DNA of 15,169 nucleotides. Origin: Bacteroidales bacterium (GTDB lineage: Bacteria > Bacteroidota > Bacteroidia > Bacteroidales > UBA1556). Numbering within the stretch: position 1 is the first letter of the stretch; the number at the start of each line of letters is the position of its first letter. Made by a program: the position numbers and the translations under genes. Under the pieces are notes generated by a model. It did not search any database, had not been told where the DNA came from, and saw only the letters and a list, made by a program, of their open reading frames with translations. Below, one piece after another: positions 1 to 7,082 of the stretch. The stretch covers positions 1 to 15,169 of the forward strand of contig JAOZSY010000037.1 of NCBI GenBank assembly GCA_029939445.1, in the 5' to 3' direction.

Positions 1-245
1 GTAAACTTACCTTTACCATTAACTTGAATACTAGAAACATCAATATTATTACTCAAATTGCTAAGTCTAATTATTTGATGTCCTTTTTTAATGCTTGTAT
101 TCGATTTTCGATATATTTGGGCTCCTTGTTGAAACACTGTAACATCTATAATTTTTGATTTTGTAGCTACTTCTTGCGAGTAAGACTCCGTTATATTGCT
201 AACAACAAGTGCAATTACTAATAACAATTTTAAGTACGTTTTCAT
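1..245 (-). CDS. MuiA-type DUF4140/DUF4139 secreted protein, N-terminal fragment
   Basis: This gene starts at ATG 245-243 and runs off the left edge, so only about 81 codons are visible. The protein opens MKTYLKLLLVIALVVSNITE, a basic start and a hydrophobic stretch that read as a Sec signal peptide, probably cleaved near SYSQ (residues 22-25). After it comes a beta-rich segment with VTVFQQGAQIYRK, then an IKKGHQIIRLSNLS stretch and a VSSIQVNGKG stretch. This order matches the N-terminal DUF4140 domain of the mucoidy-inhibitor MuiA family, where a 'V.V..dGA.v.R' strand leads to 'G...l.l.gL...id..Si.v.G'. The molecular function of the family is not established; location outside the inner membrane is inferred from the signal peptide. 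It is divergent from rpoN with a 189-base gap. The assignment rests on a short fragment. Confidence 0.7.
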   Translation of the reverse strand, partial: MKTYLKLLLVIALVVSNITESYSQEVATKSKIIDVTVFQQGAQIYRKSNTSIKKGHQIIRLSNLSNNIDVSSIQVNGKGKF

Positions 246-398
246 AAAAAAAAGATTTAAATATATATTTAATTGAGTAAGCAGGCTGACTAAAAAAATC
301 CTTAATGTTCTAATCATAACTACCTTGCCGCTTATAACAAAAACATTGCCAAAAATTAAAAAAAATAAAAATAAAAACTATAATTGAAAAAAAAACTA

Positions 399-406
399 TA
401 ACTTTG
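399..406 (+). promoter_or_regulatory. Bacteroidota -7 promoter element upstream of rpoN
   Basis: TAACTTTG matches the Bacteroidota housekeeping -7 consensus TAnnTTTG and is followed by C. It lies 28 bases before the rpoN start. The nearest upstream TTG (384-386) is only 12 bases away, too close for a normal -33 box, so only half of the promoter is supported. Confidence 0.4.
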
Positions 407-434
407 CTGCAAGTAAAATCAAAACTAGATAAGT

Positions 435-1886
435 ATGCTCAAACAACATTTACAACTTAAGCTTCAGCAGAAACTTTCGCCGCAGCAAATACAATTGATG
501 AAACTTTTGCAGGTTCCTACAATTGCATTGGAGCAGCGAATTAAGCAGGAAGTGGAAGAAAATGTTGCATTGGAAGAAGGTGAAGAAGAAGAAGAGTTTG
601 ACCAAAATGATGATAACGAGCAAGATGAACCAGATGACACTTCTAACGATGATGAGTTTGATTTAGATGATTATATTGATCCCGACGATGTTCCTGATTA
701 TAAATACGAATCTAATAATCAAAGTAAGGATGATGAAGAGTATCAAACTCCATTTATTTCGGGAAGCAGCTTTCACGATTTGCTAAGAAACCAATTGGCA
801 ATGCGTATTCTTACCGAAGAAGAATTTCAAATATCGAATTTCATTATCGGCAACCTCGACGACTCAGGATATCTACGAAGAGAGTCTATTGCTCTTGTGG
901 ATGATTTAGCATTTACTCAAGGCATTGAAACCAATGAAGAGGTTATAGAGCAACTAATTTCAATGATTCAAAAATTTGAACCTATTGGTGTTTGTGCACG
1001 TAGCCTTCAAGAGTGTTTACTGCTACAGCTAGAGCAAAAAGAGAAGACCGACTCCATTAGTCTTGCCATTACAATAATAGAAAGGTTTTTTGATGCATTT
1101 ACTAAAAAGCATTATTCTAATATTACAAAGAGGCTAAATATTACTGATGAAGATCTAAAGGATGCTATTAGTGAAATAATTAAACTGAATCCCAAACCAG
1201 GGAATAGCCTTAGTGAGTCTTCAGGAATTAAGGAGCATATTGTTCCCGATTTTTTATTGGCAAACGAAGATGGAAAATTAATACTAAATATAAATGGTCG
1301 TAATGCTCCAGAATTAAGGATTTCGAGAACATATAAAAACATGCTTGAAGCTTATTCTGAGCAAAAAGGAAAAGGTAATAAGCAAATGAAAGAAGCAATT
1401 ACCTATGTGCGACAGAAAATTGACTCTGCAAAATGGTTTATCGATGCTATAAAACAACGTCAAAATACTTTGCAGGGAACCATGCAAACCATATTAGAGT
1501 ATCAATATGAGTATTTTCTTAGTGGTGACGAAACCAAGCTACGCCCAATGATATTGAAAGACATTGCTGAGATTGTGAATTTAGATATATCAACAATATC
1601 AAGAGTGGTGAATAGTAAATATATTCAGACGCCTTTTGGCACTTTTAAGCTAAAGTCATTCTTTTCGGAAGGAATGCAAACTCAAAGTGGCGAGGAAGTT
1701 TCCACAAGAGAAATTAAGAAAATACTTCAAGACTCGGTGGATAGCGAAAATAAACAAAAGCCACTTACTGATGAAAAGCTTGCAACTCTTTTAAAAGAAA
1801 AAGGTTATAATATTGCACGTAGAACCATTGCAAAATATAGAGAACAGCTAGATATACCTGTAGCTCGACTAAGAAAAGAGCTATAG
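435..1886 (+). CDS. rpoN: RNA polymerase sigma-54 factor RpoN
   Basis: This is the alternative sigma factor that directs RNA polymerase to -24/-12 promoters and needs an AAA+ activator to melt DNA. The 483-residue length is normal. Region I is the Gln/Leu-rich N-terminus (residues 1-48, beginning MLKQHLQLKLQQKLSPQQIQ), the part that contacts activators. Region II, about residues 46-104, is extremely acidic, with long runs of Asp and Glu. The core-binding domain follows from about 110. A helix-turn-helix (about 374-393, with ISTISRVVNSKYIQTP) precedes the RpoN box ARRTIAKYRE at 461-470, the -24 recognition signature, which matches the family consensus. The start at 435 gives the expected N-terminus. 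It is probably transcribed from the -7 element at 399. No activator gene is next to it and I saw no -24/-12 site (TGGCAC-N5-TTGC) ahead of any gene here, so its regulon lies elsewhere. Confidence 0.97.
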   Translation: MLKQHLQLKLQQKLSPQQIQLMKLLQVPTIALEQRIKQEVEENVALEEGEEEEEFDQNDDNEQDEPDDTSNDDEFDLDDYIDPDDVPDYKYESNNQSKDDEEYQTPFISGSSFHDLLRNQLAMRILTEEEFQISNFIIGNLDDSGYLRRESIALVDDLAFTQGIETNEEVIEQLISMIQKFEPIGVCARSLQECLLLQLEQKEKTDSISLAITIIERFFDAFTKKHYSNITKRLNITDEDLKDAISEIIKLNPKPGNSLSESSGIKEHIVPDFLLANEDGKLILNINGRNAPELRISRTYKNMLEAYSEQKGKGNKQMKEAITYVRQKIDSAKWFIDAIKQRQNTLQGTMQTILEYQYEYFLSGDETKLRPMILKDIAEIVNLDISTISRVVNSKYIQTPFGTFKLKSFFSEGMQTQSGEEVSTREIKKILQDSVDSENKQKPLTDEKLATLLKEKGYNIARRTIAKYREQLDIPVARLRKEL

Positions 1887-1953
1887 TTTTAGAACTTTGC
1901 GAAAAATTAGTTCTTAATAATAAATGGAAGCGCTAGCTACTACCTTAAATTTG

Positions 1954-1961
1954 TATATTTG
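1954..1961 (+). promoter_or_regulatory. -7 promoter element that argues for the ATG at 1990
   Basis: TATATTTG matches TAnnTTTG and is followed by C. It lies 28 bases before ATG 1990, the same distance as the element ahead of rpoN. It would fall inside the reading frame if the longer start at 1924 were used, so it supports the shorter protein. No clear -33 TTTG was found at the usual spacing. Confidence 0.45.
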
Positions 1962-1989
1962 CATATTATCAATATCTATAATCAATAAA

Positions 1990-2607
1990 ATGAAAAAATA
2001 CCTAGCTGAAAGTTTTTCGCTATCATTCCACCCACTATTTTTACCGTTTTACATAATGCTTTTTGCTTTCGTATTACCAATATTTGAGGTGCAAACTCTA
2101 GGTAGTTCATTGCAGTTTTATATTTTGATAATCGTTGGCTTAGCCACAGTATTGCTTCCGATTGCAAGCATGGTATATTTTAAGAAGAAGGGCATAATAT
2201 CATCCTTCGAAATGCAAAACAAAGACGAAAGGACTACACCCTATATATATACTATAATCCATTATGGAATAATTACTTATCTATTTTATAGTATTGATAT
2301 TTTTCCAGTACTTATTCCACTATTAATGGCGATACCTACCCTAATAATAATAACACTACTTATACTAAATACACAGCTGAAAGTAAGTGCTCATTCTGCC
2401 GGAATGGGGAGCCTTAATGCTATTTTATTTGTATTAATGCAAACATATTATTTAGATATCTTAATTCCCCTATTAGTTAGTTTACTACTAAGTATAATTG
2501 TGATTGCTTCCCGAAAATACCTTAAAGCACATAGTTGGTCGGAAATTATTATAGGATATGCAGTTGGCATTACTGTTACTTCGGGTTTAGCATATTGGAT
2601 ATTATAG
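1990..2607 (+). CDS. PAP2-like integral membrane protein
   Basis: A 205-residue, very hydrophobic protein with about five or six membrane segments. Three spots resemble the PAP2 (type 2 phosphatidic acid phosphatase) signature. KDERTTPY at 78-85 stands where K-x6-RP is expected. SAHSAG at 133-138 stands in the place of PSGH. SRKYLKAHSWSE at 174-185 fits SR-x5-H-x3-D with Glu replacing the last Asp. The match to the third motif is exact in spacing, but the first two are degenerate, so lipid or undecaprenyl-pyrophosphate phosphatase activity is an inference. An in-frame ATG exists at 1924, but the 22 extra residues include a promoter-like TATATTTG, while MKKYLAESFSLSFHPLF from 1990 is a natural start. 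The gene is 19 bases ahead of nth and probably cotranscribed with it. Confidence 0.6.
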   Translation: MKKYLAESFSLSFHPLFLPFYIMLFAFVLPIFEVQTLGSSLQFYILIIVGLATVLLPIASMVYFKKKGIISSFEMQNKDERTTPYIYTIIHYGIITYLFYSIDIFPVLIPLLMAIPTLIIITLLILNTQLKVSAHSAGMGSLNAILFVLMQTYYLDILIPLLVSLLLSIIVIASRKYLKAHSWSEIIIGYAVGITVTSGLAYWIL

Positions 2608-2626
2608 TATAAACACCACAGTATTT

Positions 2627-3268
2627 ATGATAAAGAAAGAGAGATTTGCAAGATTCATAGATTATTTTTCCACAACTCAACCTGTTGCTGAAACAGAATT
2701 AGATTATGGTAGCACCTATGAATTGATGGTAGCAGTAATACTATCGGCACAATGCACCGACAAAAGAGTAAACACTCTAACTCCTGATTTTTACAAAGCG
2801 TTTCCTAATGCAAACAAACTAGCAGAGGCCGAGATTAGTGATGTTTTTGAGTATATAAAAAGCTGTTCGTATCCAAATAATAAGGCAAAAAACCTTGTGG
2901 GAATGGCAAAGACTTTATTATCGGAGTTCGATGGAGTTTTTCCAAGTGATGTAGATGAATTGCAAAAGTTACCCGGCGTTGGTCGTAAGACTGCAAATGT
3001 AATTGCTTCCGTAGTTTTCAATAAGCCAGCATTAGCTGTAGACACTCATGTATTTAGAGTTTCGGAAAGAATTGGACTTACCACCAATGCAAAAAACCCT
3101 TTAGACTCAGAAAAACAACTTATAAAGTATTTTCCTGACGAGATAATTCCAACTGCTCATCATTGGTTAATACTACATGGTAGATATATTTGCCTAGCAC
3201 GAAAGCCAAAATGTGATAAATGTGGAATTACAGATATATGCAAATATTACGCAAAAGCTAAGAAATAA
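2627..3268 (+). CDS. nth: Endonuclease III (base-excision DNA glycosylase/AP lyase)
   Basis: A bifunctional glycosylase that removes oxidised pyrimidines and cuts the abasic strand by beta-elimination. The 213-residue length is typical. The helix-hairpin-helix LPGVGRKTANV (115-125) contains the catalytic Lys at 121. The essential Asp lies in AVDTHVFRV (D139). The C-terminus has the 4Fe-4S loop with exact spacing: C189-x6-C196-x2-C199-x5-C205. The N-terminal half has the family stretch VILSAQCTDKRVN (38-50). All catalytic and metal-binding residues are present, so the enzyme should be active. It lies 19 bases after the PAP2-like gene and 30 bases before the DUF1684 gene, all on plus, which suggests a shared transcript without a functional link. 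Confidence 0.97.
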   Translation: MIKKERFARFIDYFSTTQPVAETELDYGSTYELMVAVILSAQCTDKRVNTLTPDFYKAFPNANKLAEAEISDVFEYIKSCSYPNNKAKNLVGMAKTLLSEFDGVFPSDVDELQKLPGVGRKTANVIASVVFNKPALAVDTHVFRVSERIGLTTNAKNPLDSEKQLIKYFPDEIIPTAHHWLILHGRYICLARKPKCDKCGITDICKYYAKAKK

Positions 3269-3298
3269 AAATCAGTATTAAATCTCAAATATAAAATA

Positions 3299-3892
3299 AT
3301 GAAATCATTTTTAATAATTATAATTACACTAATAGCAGCAAGTACTACTGGTGATTACAAAAAGACTATTGAAGAATTTCAGAAAGAAATGAATACCGAG
3401 TTTAAAGATGCAAAAACTAGCCCTTTAACAGAAGCTGACCTGGCAGAATTTACTAGTTTAGATTTCTATAATATTAATGAAGATTATAATATTGAAGCCG
3501 AGCTAGTATTAAATACAACACCAAAGGAATTTGGAATGAAAACCACTACCGACCGCCGACCAACATATGTAGTTTACGGAATAGCAAAATTTATAATAAA
3601 TGGAGAGAAGGTAGAAATCAATATTTATCAGAATACTGAATTAGTAAAACAAGACAAATATAAAGACTATTTATTCTTACTTTTTACAGACAATACAAGC
3701 GGCATAACAAGCTATGCAGGAGGAAGATATATTGATTTAAGGATTCCTAAAGAAGGTGAAAGATTAATTATTGATTTCAATAAAGCATATAATCCATACT
3801 GCGCATATAATCATAAATACTCATGCCCTATTCCATCAGAGGATGATCACATAGAAATTAAGATTGAAGCAGGAATTAAGAAATGGCATTAA
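3299..3892 (+). CDS. DUF1684 family protein, probably exported
   Basis: A 197-residue protein with a hydrophobic N-terminus (MKSFLIIIITLIAAS) that looks like a signal peptide, although no clean cleavage site or lipobox Cys is seen. The C-terminal half carries the DUF1684 signature: GGRYIDL at 141-147, then DFNKAYNPYCAYNHKYSCP at 159-177 with two Cys (168 and 176) that may form a disulfide outside the cytoplasm. Family members are widespread in Bacteroidota and the function is unknown. It follows nth by 30 bases in the same direction. Its TAA stop (3890-3892) overlaps the stop of the convergent outer-membrane gene (3889-3891), so the two transcripts must overlap at their 3' ends. Confidence 0.85.
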   Translation: MKSFLIIIITLIAASTTGDYKKTIEEFQKEMNTEFKDAKTSPLTEADLAEFTSLDFYNINEDYNIEAELVLNTTPKEFGMKTTTDRRPTYVVYGIAKFIINGEKVEINIYQNTELVKQDKYKDYLFLLFTDNTSGITSYAGGRYIDLRIPKEGERLIIDFNKAYNPYCAYNHKYSCPIPSEDDHIEIKIEAGIKKWH

Positions 3893-4689
3893 TTAAATGT
3901 TAGTGTCAATGCAAAAAGAAATCCAACATTCTTAGCTTCATTGCGTCCATATACATCAAACGGCACTGACATTACAATAAGGAAATCGCCACCTGGTGCA
4001 ATTTCAAGCCCGGGATACATAGTTAATATTTGATGATTACCAATATCGTTTCTAATATTATAGAAACCAACCCCTGTAATCAGTTGAAGTTTTTTGTTGA
4101 GAACATAGTATCCAATATCACTATTTAAGTATACACCACCCTTATTATTATCATCAGTTTCGCGAAGAAAATACGAATATTGCCCTGTAAAATCAATGGA
4201 CAAATTATCACTAAAATTGTATGTAGTTACAAGCCCTAAACCTGCCTTATACATATTCGAAGTATTCCTTAAAGATTTATCAACGGTTTGATTTCCCATT
4301 GGCACATTTAAGCCTGCAATAGCGGCAATGCCAAACTTACTGTTGGTAGTGATTACATACCTAACACCCGCGCTAACTGCAGACATAATACTTGATACCG
4401 ATAAACCTATTTCAAGTTTATCCCATAGGCCATAAGTAAATCTAAAATTCATTGCAGACAAACGGCTCACACTATCGGATGTTGAATATAAATTATACAT
4501 ATCTGAATTTGAATCCCAAGCCTTTCTAGATACTGTAGAGGTAAAACTAGGTTCAAATTCAATTGTATTATTGCCTACAACTGTTGTACAATATGATGAT
4601 ATCTTAGATGCTGACAGGCCTCCTATTTGAGCAAATAAAGGCAATGTAGAAGCTATAAAAAAAAATAAAAATAGTAAGAAGTTCTTCAT
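3889..4689 (-). CDS. Outer-membrane beta-barrel protein, MetA-pathway/transporter-like
   Basis: A 266-residue protein with a clear Sec signal peptide (MKNFLLFLFFFIASTLPLFA, cleavage near residue 20). The rest is made of alternating polar/hydrophobic strands rich in Gly, Tyr and Phe, with short turns: FRFTYGLWDKLEIGLSVS, AGLGLVTTYNFSDNLSIDF and FYNIRNDIGNHQILTMYPGL are typical barrel hairpins. The protein ends LFALTLTFN; a C-terminal aromatic strand is usual for BAM-inserted barrels. The 'gLwdklEigl' pattern and length recall the barrels annotated as transporter or phenol MetA-pathway proteins (PF13557), but nothing identifies a substrate. It converges on the DUF1684 gene with overlapping stops. 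Confidence 0.75.
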   Translation of the reverse strand: MKNFLLFLFFFIASTLPLFAQIGGLSASKISSYCTTVVGNNTIEFEPSFTSTVSRKAWDSNSDMYNLYSTSDSVSRLSAMNFRFTYGLWDKLEIGLSVSSIMSAVSAGVRYVITTNSKFGIAAIAGLNVPMGNQTVDKSLRNTSNMYKAGLGLVTTYNFSDNLSIDFTGQYSYFLRETDDNNKGGVYLNSDIGYYVLNKKLQLITGVGFYNIRNDIGNHQILTMYPGLEIAPGGDFLIVMSVPFDVYGRNEAKNVGFLFALTLTFN

Positions 4690-4762
4690 GTTTAAATTAT
4701 GTTATATTACATTTAGTCTTAAATTAATAAAACTTTGCAAAAATAATAAAAAATAATTAGCC

Positions 4763-4876
4763 ATGAGTAAAGAGTTATACATTATGAAAAAAAAATCAAA
4801 TAGATTTAATAGAGAAAGAAAATATTCCGGAAAAATCAGTACTAGCACTAAATACTCTTTTATAATTATTAATTAG
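4763..4876 (+). CDS. Doubtful 37-residue basic small ORF
   Basis: ATG at 4763 opens 37 codons ending in TAG. The product is short and basic (MSKELYIMKKKSNRFNRERK at the start, then a Ser/Thr-rich part ending FIIIN). It has no signal peptide or recognised domain. An imperfect -7-like AAACTTTG (4730-4737) lies 25 bases upstream, but no ribosome binding site is seen. In such AT-rich DNA an ORF this size can occur by chance, and Lys/Asn/Ile-rich content is what the base composition alone would give. An alternative start is ATG 4784. Confidence 0.2.
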   Translation: MSKELYIMKKKSNRFNRERKYSGKISTSTKYSFIIIN

Positions 4877-4914
4877 TTTTAACTTTTATCATCATCTAAT
4901 AACAAAGCTTTACT

Positions 4915-4922
4915 TATCTTTG
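4915..4922 (+). promoter_or_regulatory. -7 promoter element for the HdeD-YitT-YraN operon
   Basis: TATCTTTG followed by C is a perfect match to TAnnTTTG. It lies 109 bases ahead of the HdeD start, implying a 5' leader of roughly 100 bases. No -33 TTTG at about 19 bases upstream. Confidence 0.45.
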
Positions 4923-5031
4923 CACATTATAATTCCTTTTGGGTCATATAAATGTGTTAAGTTTTATAGATACTAAATTGACTTACAGTTTATATATTTA
5001 TTATTTTTATTAATCACAAATTAGAAATATT

Positions 5032-5637
5032 ATGTCGAATAAAGCAGCAATAATTACATCAAACAGATGGAGCAATGTGCTAATAAATGCATTACTTACT
5101 TTAACTATTGGTTTAGTACTTATCCTTGTACCTAATACGGTTTATACAACTATTATATTAGCAATAGGAATAATAATGATATTAATAGGCCTTAGTTTTA
5201 TGGGATATACTCATTTTTCCAAGAAAATAACAACTAAAAGTAAGACTATACTTTTTACACAGGCAATAGTAAATATAATAGTTGGTTTATTTATGGTTTT
5301 TCAGAGTGAAATTGTATATAATTTTATTATTTACTTTATTGCAATATGGTTAATAATAACAGGGGCTACACAGTTATTTTCGGCACCTTCGCAGAAGAAC
5401 ATTATTCCTTATACCAACATTATTCTAATAAATGGGATAATTGCTTTAGGTCTTGGAGTAACAATCCTTATTTGGCCAGAGTTTCCAATGATATTTATTG
5501 GATATATTAATATCTATATTAGTATTATTCTTTTCTACTATAGTTTTACTTCTTTTAAACATAGAAATCAAAATTCAAAAGTAGTTTTTGAAGAAACTAT
5601 AGATACTAATTCTGAAGAAATAAATAATAATAAATAA
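5032..5637 (+). CDS. HdeD-like DUF308 inner-membrane protein
   Basis: A 201-residue protein with six predicted membrane helices (about 14-34, 37-59, 73-91, 94-116, 127-147, 152-173) arranged as three helix pairs, the DUF308/HdeD architecture. Each pair has the family pattern of a first helix ending in Pro or acidic residues (LVPNTVY near 32-38, FQSEIVY near 90-96, IWPEFPM near 147-153) followed by 'iigi...iGl'. The tail from about 175 is hydrophilic and acidic (ETIDTNSEEINNN). HdeD in E. coli is linked to acid resistance; whether this copy does the same is unknown. The stop is 5 bases before the next start, so it is translationally close to the YitT gene and almost surely cotranscribed. Confidence 0.85.
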   Translation: MSNKAAIITSNRWSNVLINALLTLTIGLVLILVPNTVYTTIILAIGIIMILIGLSFMGYTHFSKKITTKSKTILFTQAIVNIIVGLFMVFQSEIVYNFIIYFIAIWLIITGATQLFSAPSQKNIIPYTNIILINGIIALGLGVTILIWPEFPMIFIGYINIYISIILFYYSFTSFKHRNQNSKVVFEETIDTNSEEINNNK

Positions 5638-5642
5638 AATCA

Positions 5643-6539
5643 ATGGCTTTTATCACAAACGAGAAACGCTTTAGCACTAAGTGGTTTAAAGCATATTCAT
5701 TAATTATTGTGGGAACATTTATAATGGCGGTAGGCTTTGTTCTATTTATAAGTCCATATAAATTTGCACCAGGTGGGGTTTATGGAATTGCAATTGTACT
5801 GCATCATATTTTTGGATTCCCAATTGGTTTTAGTGGTTTGATGATGGATATTCCACTTACAATATTTGGAATATGGATTCTTGGGCCTCGATTTGGCGCA
5901 AAAACCATTACTGGCATGCTAACATTACCGGCATGGATGACTCTACTGGAATACATGTATGGTTATGAAGCATTTGTACCAGATCAACCATTATTATCAG
6001 CAATATATGGCGGCGTAATTATGGGGCTAGGGCTTGGCTTAGTTTTTAAATCAAAAGCAACTTCTGGAGGAAGTGATATTATTGCAATGGTAATTGGGAA
6101 GTATACCCACATGCCACTTGGACAATTAATGATTTATGTTGACTCCGCCATTGTTCTTATTAGTTGGATAGCTTTTAAGGACCCTTTGATACCTCTTATT
6201 TCGTGGGTAATAATTTTTATCACTGGCAAGGTTATCGATATTGTTCTTGAAGGAATGAGCTATGATAAAACTCTTTTTATTATTTCTGATAAACATAAGC
6301 AAATTGGTGATATTATAGTAAATGATTTAAAACGTGGCAGCACATATTTTAACGGCCTAGGGGCATATAATGATTCTGAAAGAACTTTAATTTTTACAGT
6401 ACTTAATCGTCGTGAGATGACAATTCTTATGTCTCATATTCTAGAAATAGACCCTAATGCTTTTGTAACAGTAGTAAATGCAAACGAAGTTTTAGGTGAT
6501 GGCTTTAGATCTCTTAAAGAAAAGATTGAAGATGAATAA
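5643..6539 (+). CDS. YitT family membrane protein (DUF161 plus DUF2179)
   Basis: A 298-residue protein. Residues 16-200 hold about five or six membrane helices with the YitT signatures FAPGGVYGIA (41-50, the 'pgGv.Gia' motif) and SGGSDIIAMV (141-150, the 'tGGtdiia' motif). Residues 205-290 are a soluble ACT-like DUF2179 domain with RGSTYFNGLGAY (231-242), IDPNAFVTV (269-277) and LGDGF (284-288). This two-part order is the full-length family design. The function is not established; membership of a membrane transporter-like group with a cytoplasmic sensing domain is inferred. It lies 5 bases after the HdeD-like gene and 44 bases before yraN. Confidence 0.93.
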   Translation: MAFITNEKRFSTKWFKAYSLIIVGTFIMAVGFVLFISPYKFAPGGVYGIAIVLHHIFGFPIGFSGLMMDIPLTIFGIWILGPRFGAKTITGMLTLPAWMTLLEYMYGYEAFVPDQPLLSAIYGGVIMGLGLGLVFKSKATSGGSDIIAMVIGKYTHMPLGQLMIYVDSAIVLISWIAFKDPLIPLISWVIIFITGKVIDIVLEGMSYDKTLFIISDKHKQIGDIIVNDLKRGSTYFNGLGAYNDSERTLIFTVLNRREMTILMSHILEIDPNAFVTVVNANEVLGDGFRSLKEKIEDE

Positions 6540-6583
6540 TAGAAACTAAGCTGTATGCAAAAATAGTTATTAACAAGAACAAG

Positions 6584-6949
6584 ATGAGCGAATCATACGA
6601 TTTAGGAAGACAAGGCGAAGAAATAGCCACCCATTTTTTGGCAGAAAAGGGATTTAAAATACTAAAACGTAATTGGCATTTTGGAAAACTTGAGTTAGAT
6701 ATTATAGCCATAGACAATAATACTCTTGTTTTTGTAGAAGTAAAGACTCGAAGTGCTGATTACTTGGTGGAACCAGAATTATCAATTACTAATAAACAGC
6801 GAGGTTTTCTTATTAAAGCAGCAAATGCATTTATAGATACACATTCATACGATATGGAGGCACGATTTGATATTGTATCAATAGTAATACATCCGCAAGG
6901 CAAGGACATAAAACATATCGATGAAGCTTTCTATCCTTATATGCGCTGA
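6584..6949 (+). CDS. YraN family (UPF0102) nuclease-like protein
   Basis: A 121-residue single-domain protein of normal family length. The UPF0102 signature is present: GRQGEEIATHFL (8-19), NWHFGKLELDIIA (30-42) with Asp39, then LVFVEVKTRS (48-57) with Glu52 and Lys54. D, E and K placed this way form the restriction-endonuclease-like (PD-(D/E)xK) core. The family is often called a putative endonuclease, but its substrate is unknown. The start at 6584 matches the usual N-terminus. It is probably the last gene of the operon beginning at 5032. The stop TGA (6947-6949) is directly followed by an intergenic repeat. Confidence 0.92.
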   Translation: MSESYDLGRQGEEIATHFLAEKGFKILKRNWHFGKLELDIIAIDNNTLVFVEVKTRSADYLVEPELSITNKQRGFLIKAANAFIDTHSYDMEARFDIVSIVIHPQGKDIKHIDEAFYPYMR

Positions 6950-6971
6950 AGAATTAGGAATGGTGAATTAG
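6950..6971 (+). repeat. AGAATTAGGAAT intergenic repeat, copy 1
   Basis: The 22 bases starting directly after the yraN stop codon (AGAATTAGGAATGG-T-GAATTAG) match the minus strand of 13759-13780 with a single mismatch. A related AAATTAG unit continues the pattern to 6978. Confidence 0.75.
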
Positions 6972-6978
6972 AAATTAG

Positions 6979-7016
6979 CCTGACTAACGGCAGTCAGGGA
7001 ATTCGTCAGTCCCTGA
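6979..7016. repeat. Overlapping hairpins between yraN and apt
   Basis: CCTGACT (6979-6985) pairs perfectly with AGTCAGG (6992-6998) around a 6-base loop. TCAGGGA (6994-7000) can instead pair with TCCCTGA (7010-7016). The two hairpins share bases and exclude each other. The segment lies between convergent genes, so it may act as a transcription end for yraN, although no T-run follows. A small degraded repeat element is also possible. Confidence 0.5.
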
Positions 7017-7033
7017 TAACTATTGGGAGAGTG

Positions 7034-7067
7034 ATTTTGTTTTCAATTGAAATAAGAAAATCAAAAT
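7034..7067. terminator. AT-rich inverted repeat, possible terminator of apt or yraN
   Basis: ATTTTGTTTTC (7034-7044) pairs with GAAAA plus CAAAAT (7056-7060 and 7062-7067), with one bulged T and an 11-base loop. It sits 16 bases past the apt stop, between convergent genes. The stem is weak because it is nearly all A/T, so terminator function is uncertain. Confidence 0.3.
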
Positions 7068-7082
7068 TGTACCGAAGGCTGG

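Larger units (their letters stand above)
4690..5031. other. 342-base intergenic region
   Basis: This gap separates the divergent outer-membrane gene (minus) and HdeD gene (plus) and must hold both promoters. CAAAAATA at 4738-4745 reads as TATTTTTG on minus, a possible -7 element for the outer-membrane gene. The gap also holds one short ORF (4763-4876) and a plus-strand -7 element at 4915. The last 109 bases before the HdeD start are AT-rich, with no recognisable riboswitch, tRNA or strong hairpin. Confidence 0.5.

Noticed and set aside
1891..1914. AGAACT/AGTTCT inverted repeat as an rpoN terminator
   Set aside because: The 6-base stem is weak, has a 12-base loop and is followed by TAATAATAA, not a T-run.
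1924..1989. Longer N-terminus for the PAP2-like gene starting at ATG 1924
   Set aside because: The extra 22 codons contain the promoter-like TATATTTG, and the residues do not resemble the family start. ATG 1990 gives a natural N-terminus.
4298..4317. Possible sigma-54 -24/-12 site (TGGCAC with a downstream TGC)
   Set aside because: The distance from GG to GC is wrong for a -24/-12 promoter, and the site lies inside the outer-membrane gene.
6950..7067. CRISPR-like or attenuator structure downstream of yraN
   Set aside because: There is no regular repeat-spacer spacing, and a position between convergent genes leaves no gene for an attenuator to control.
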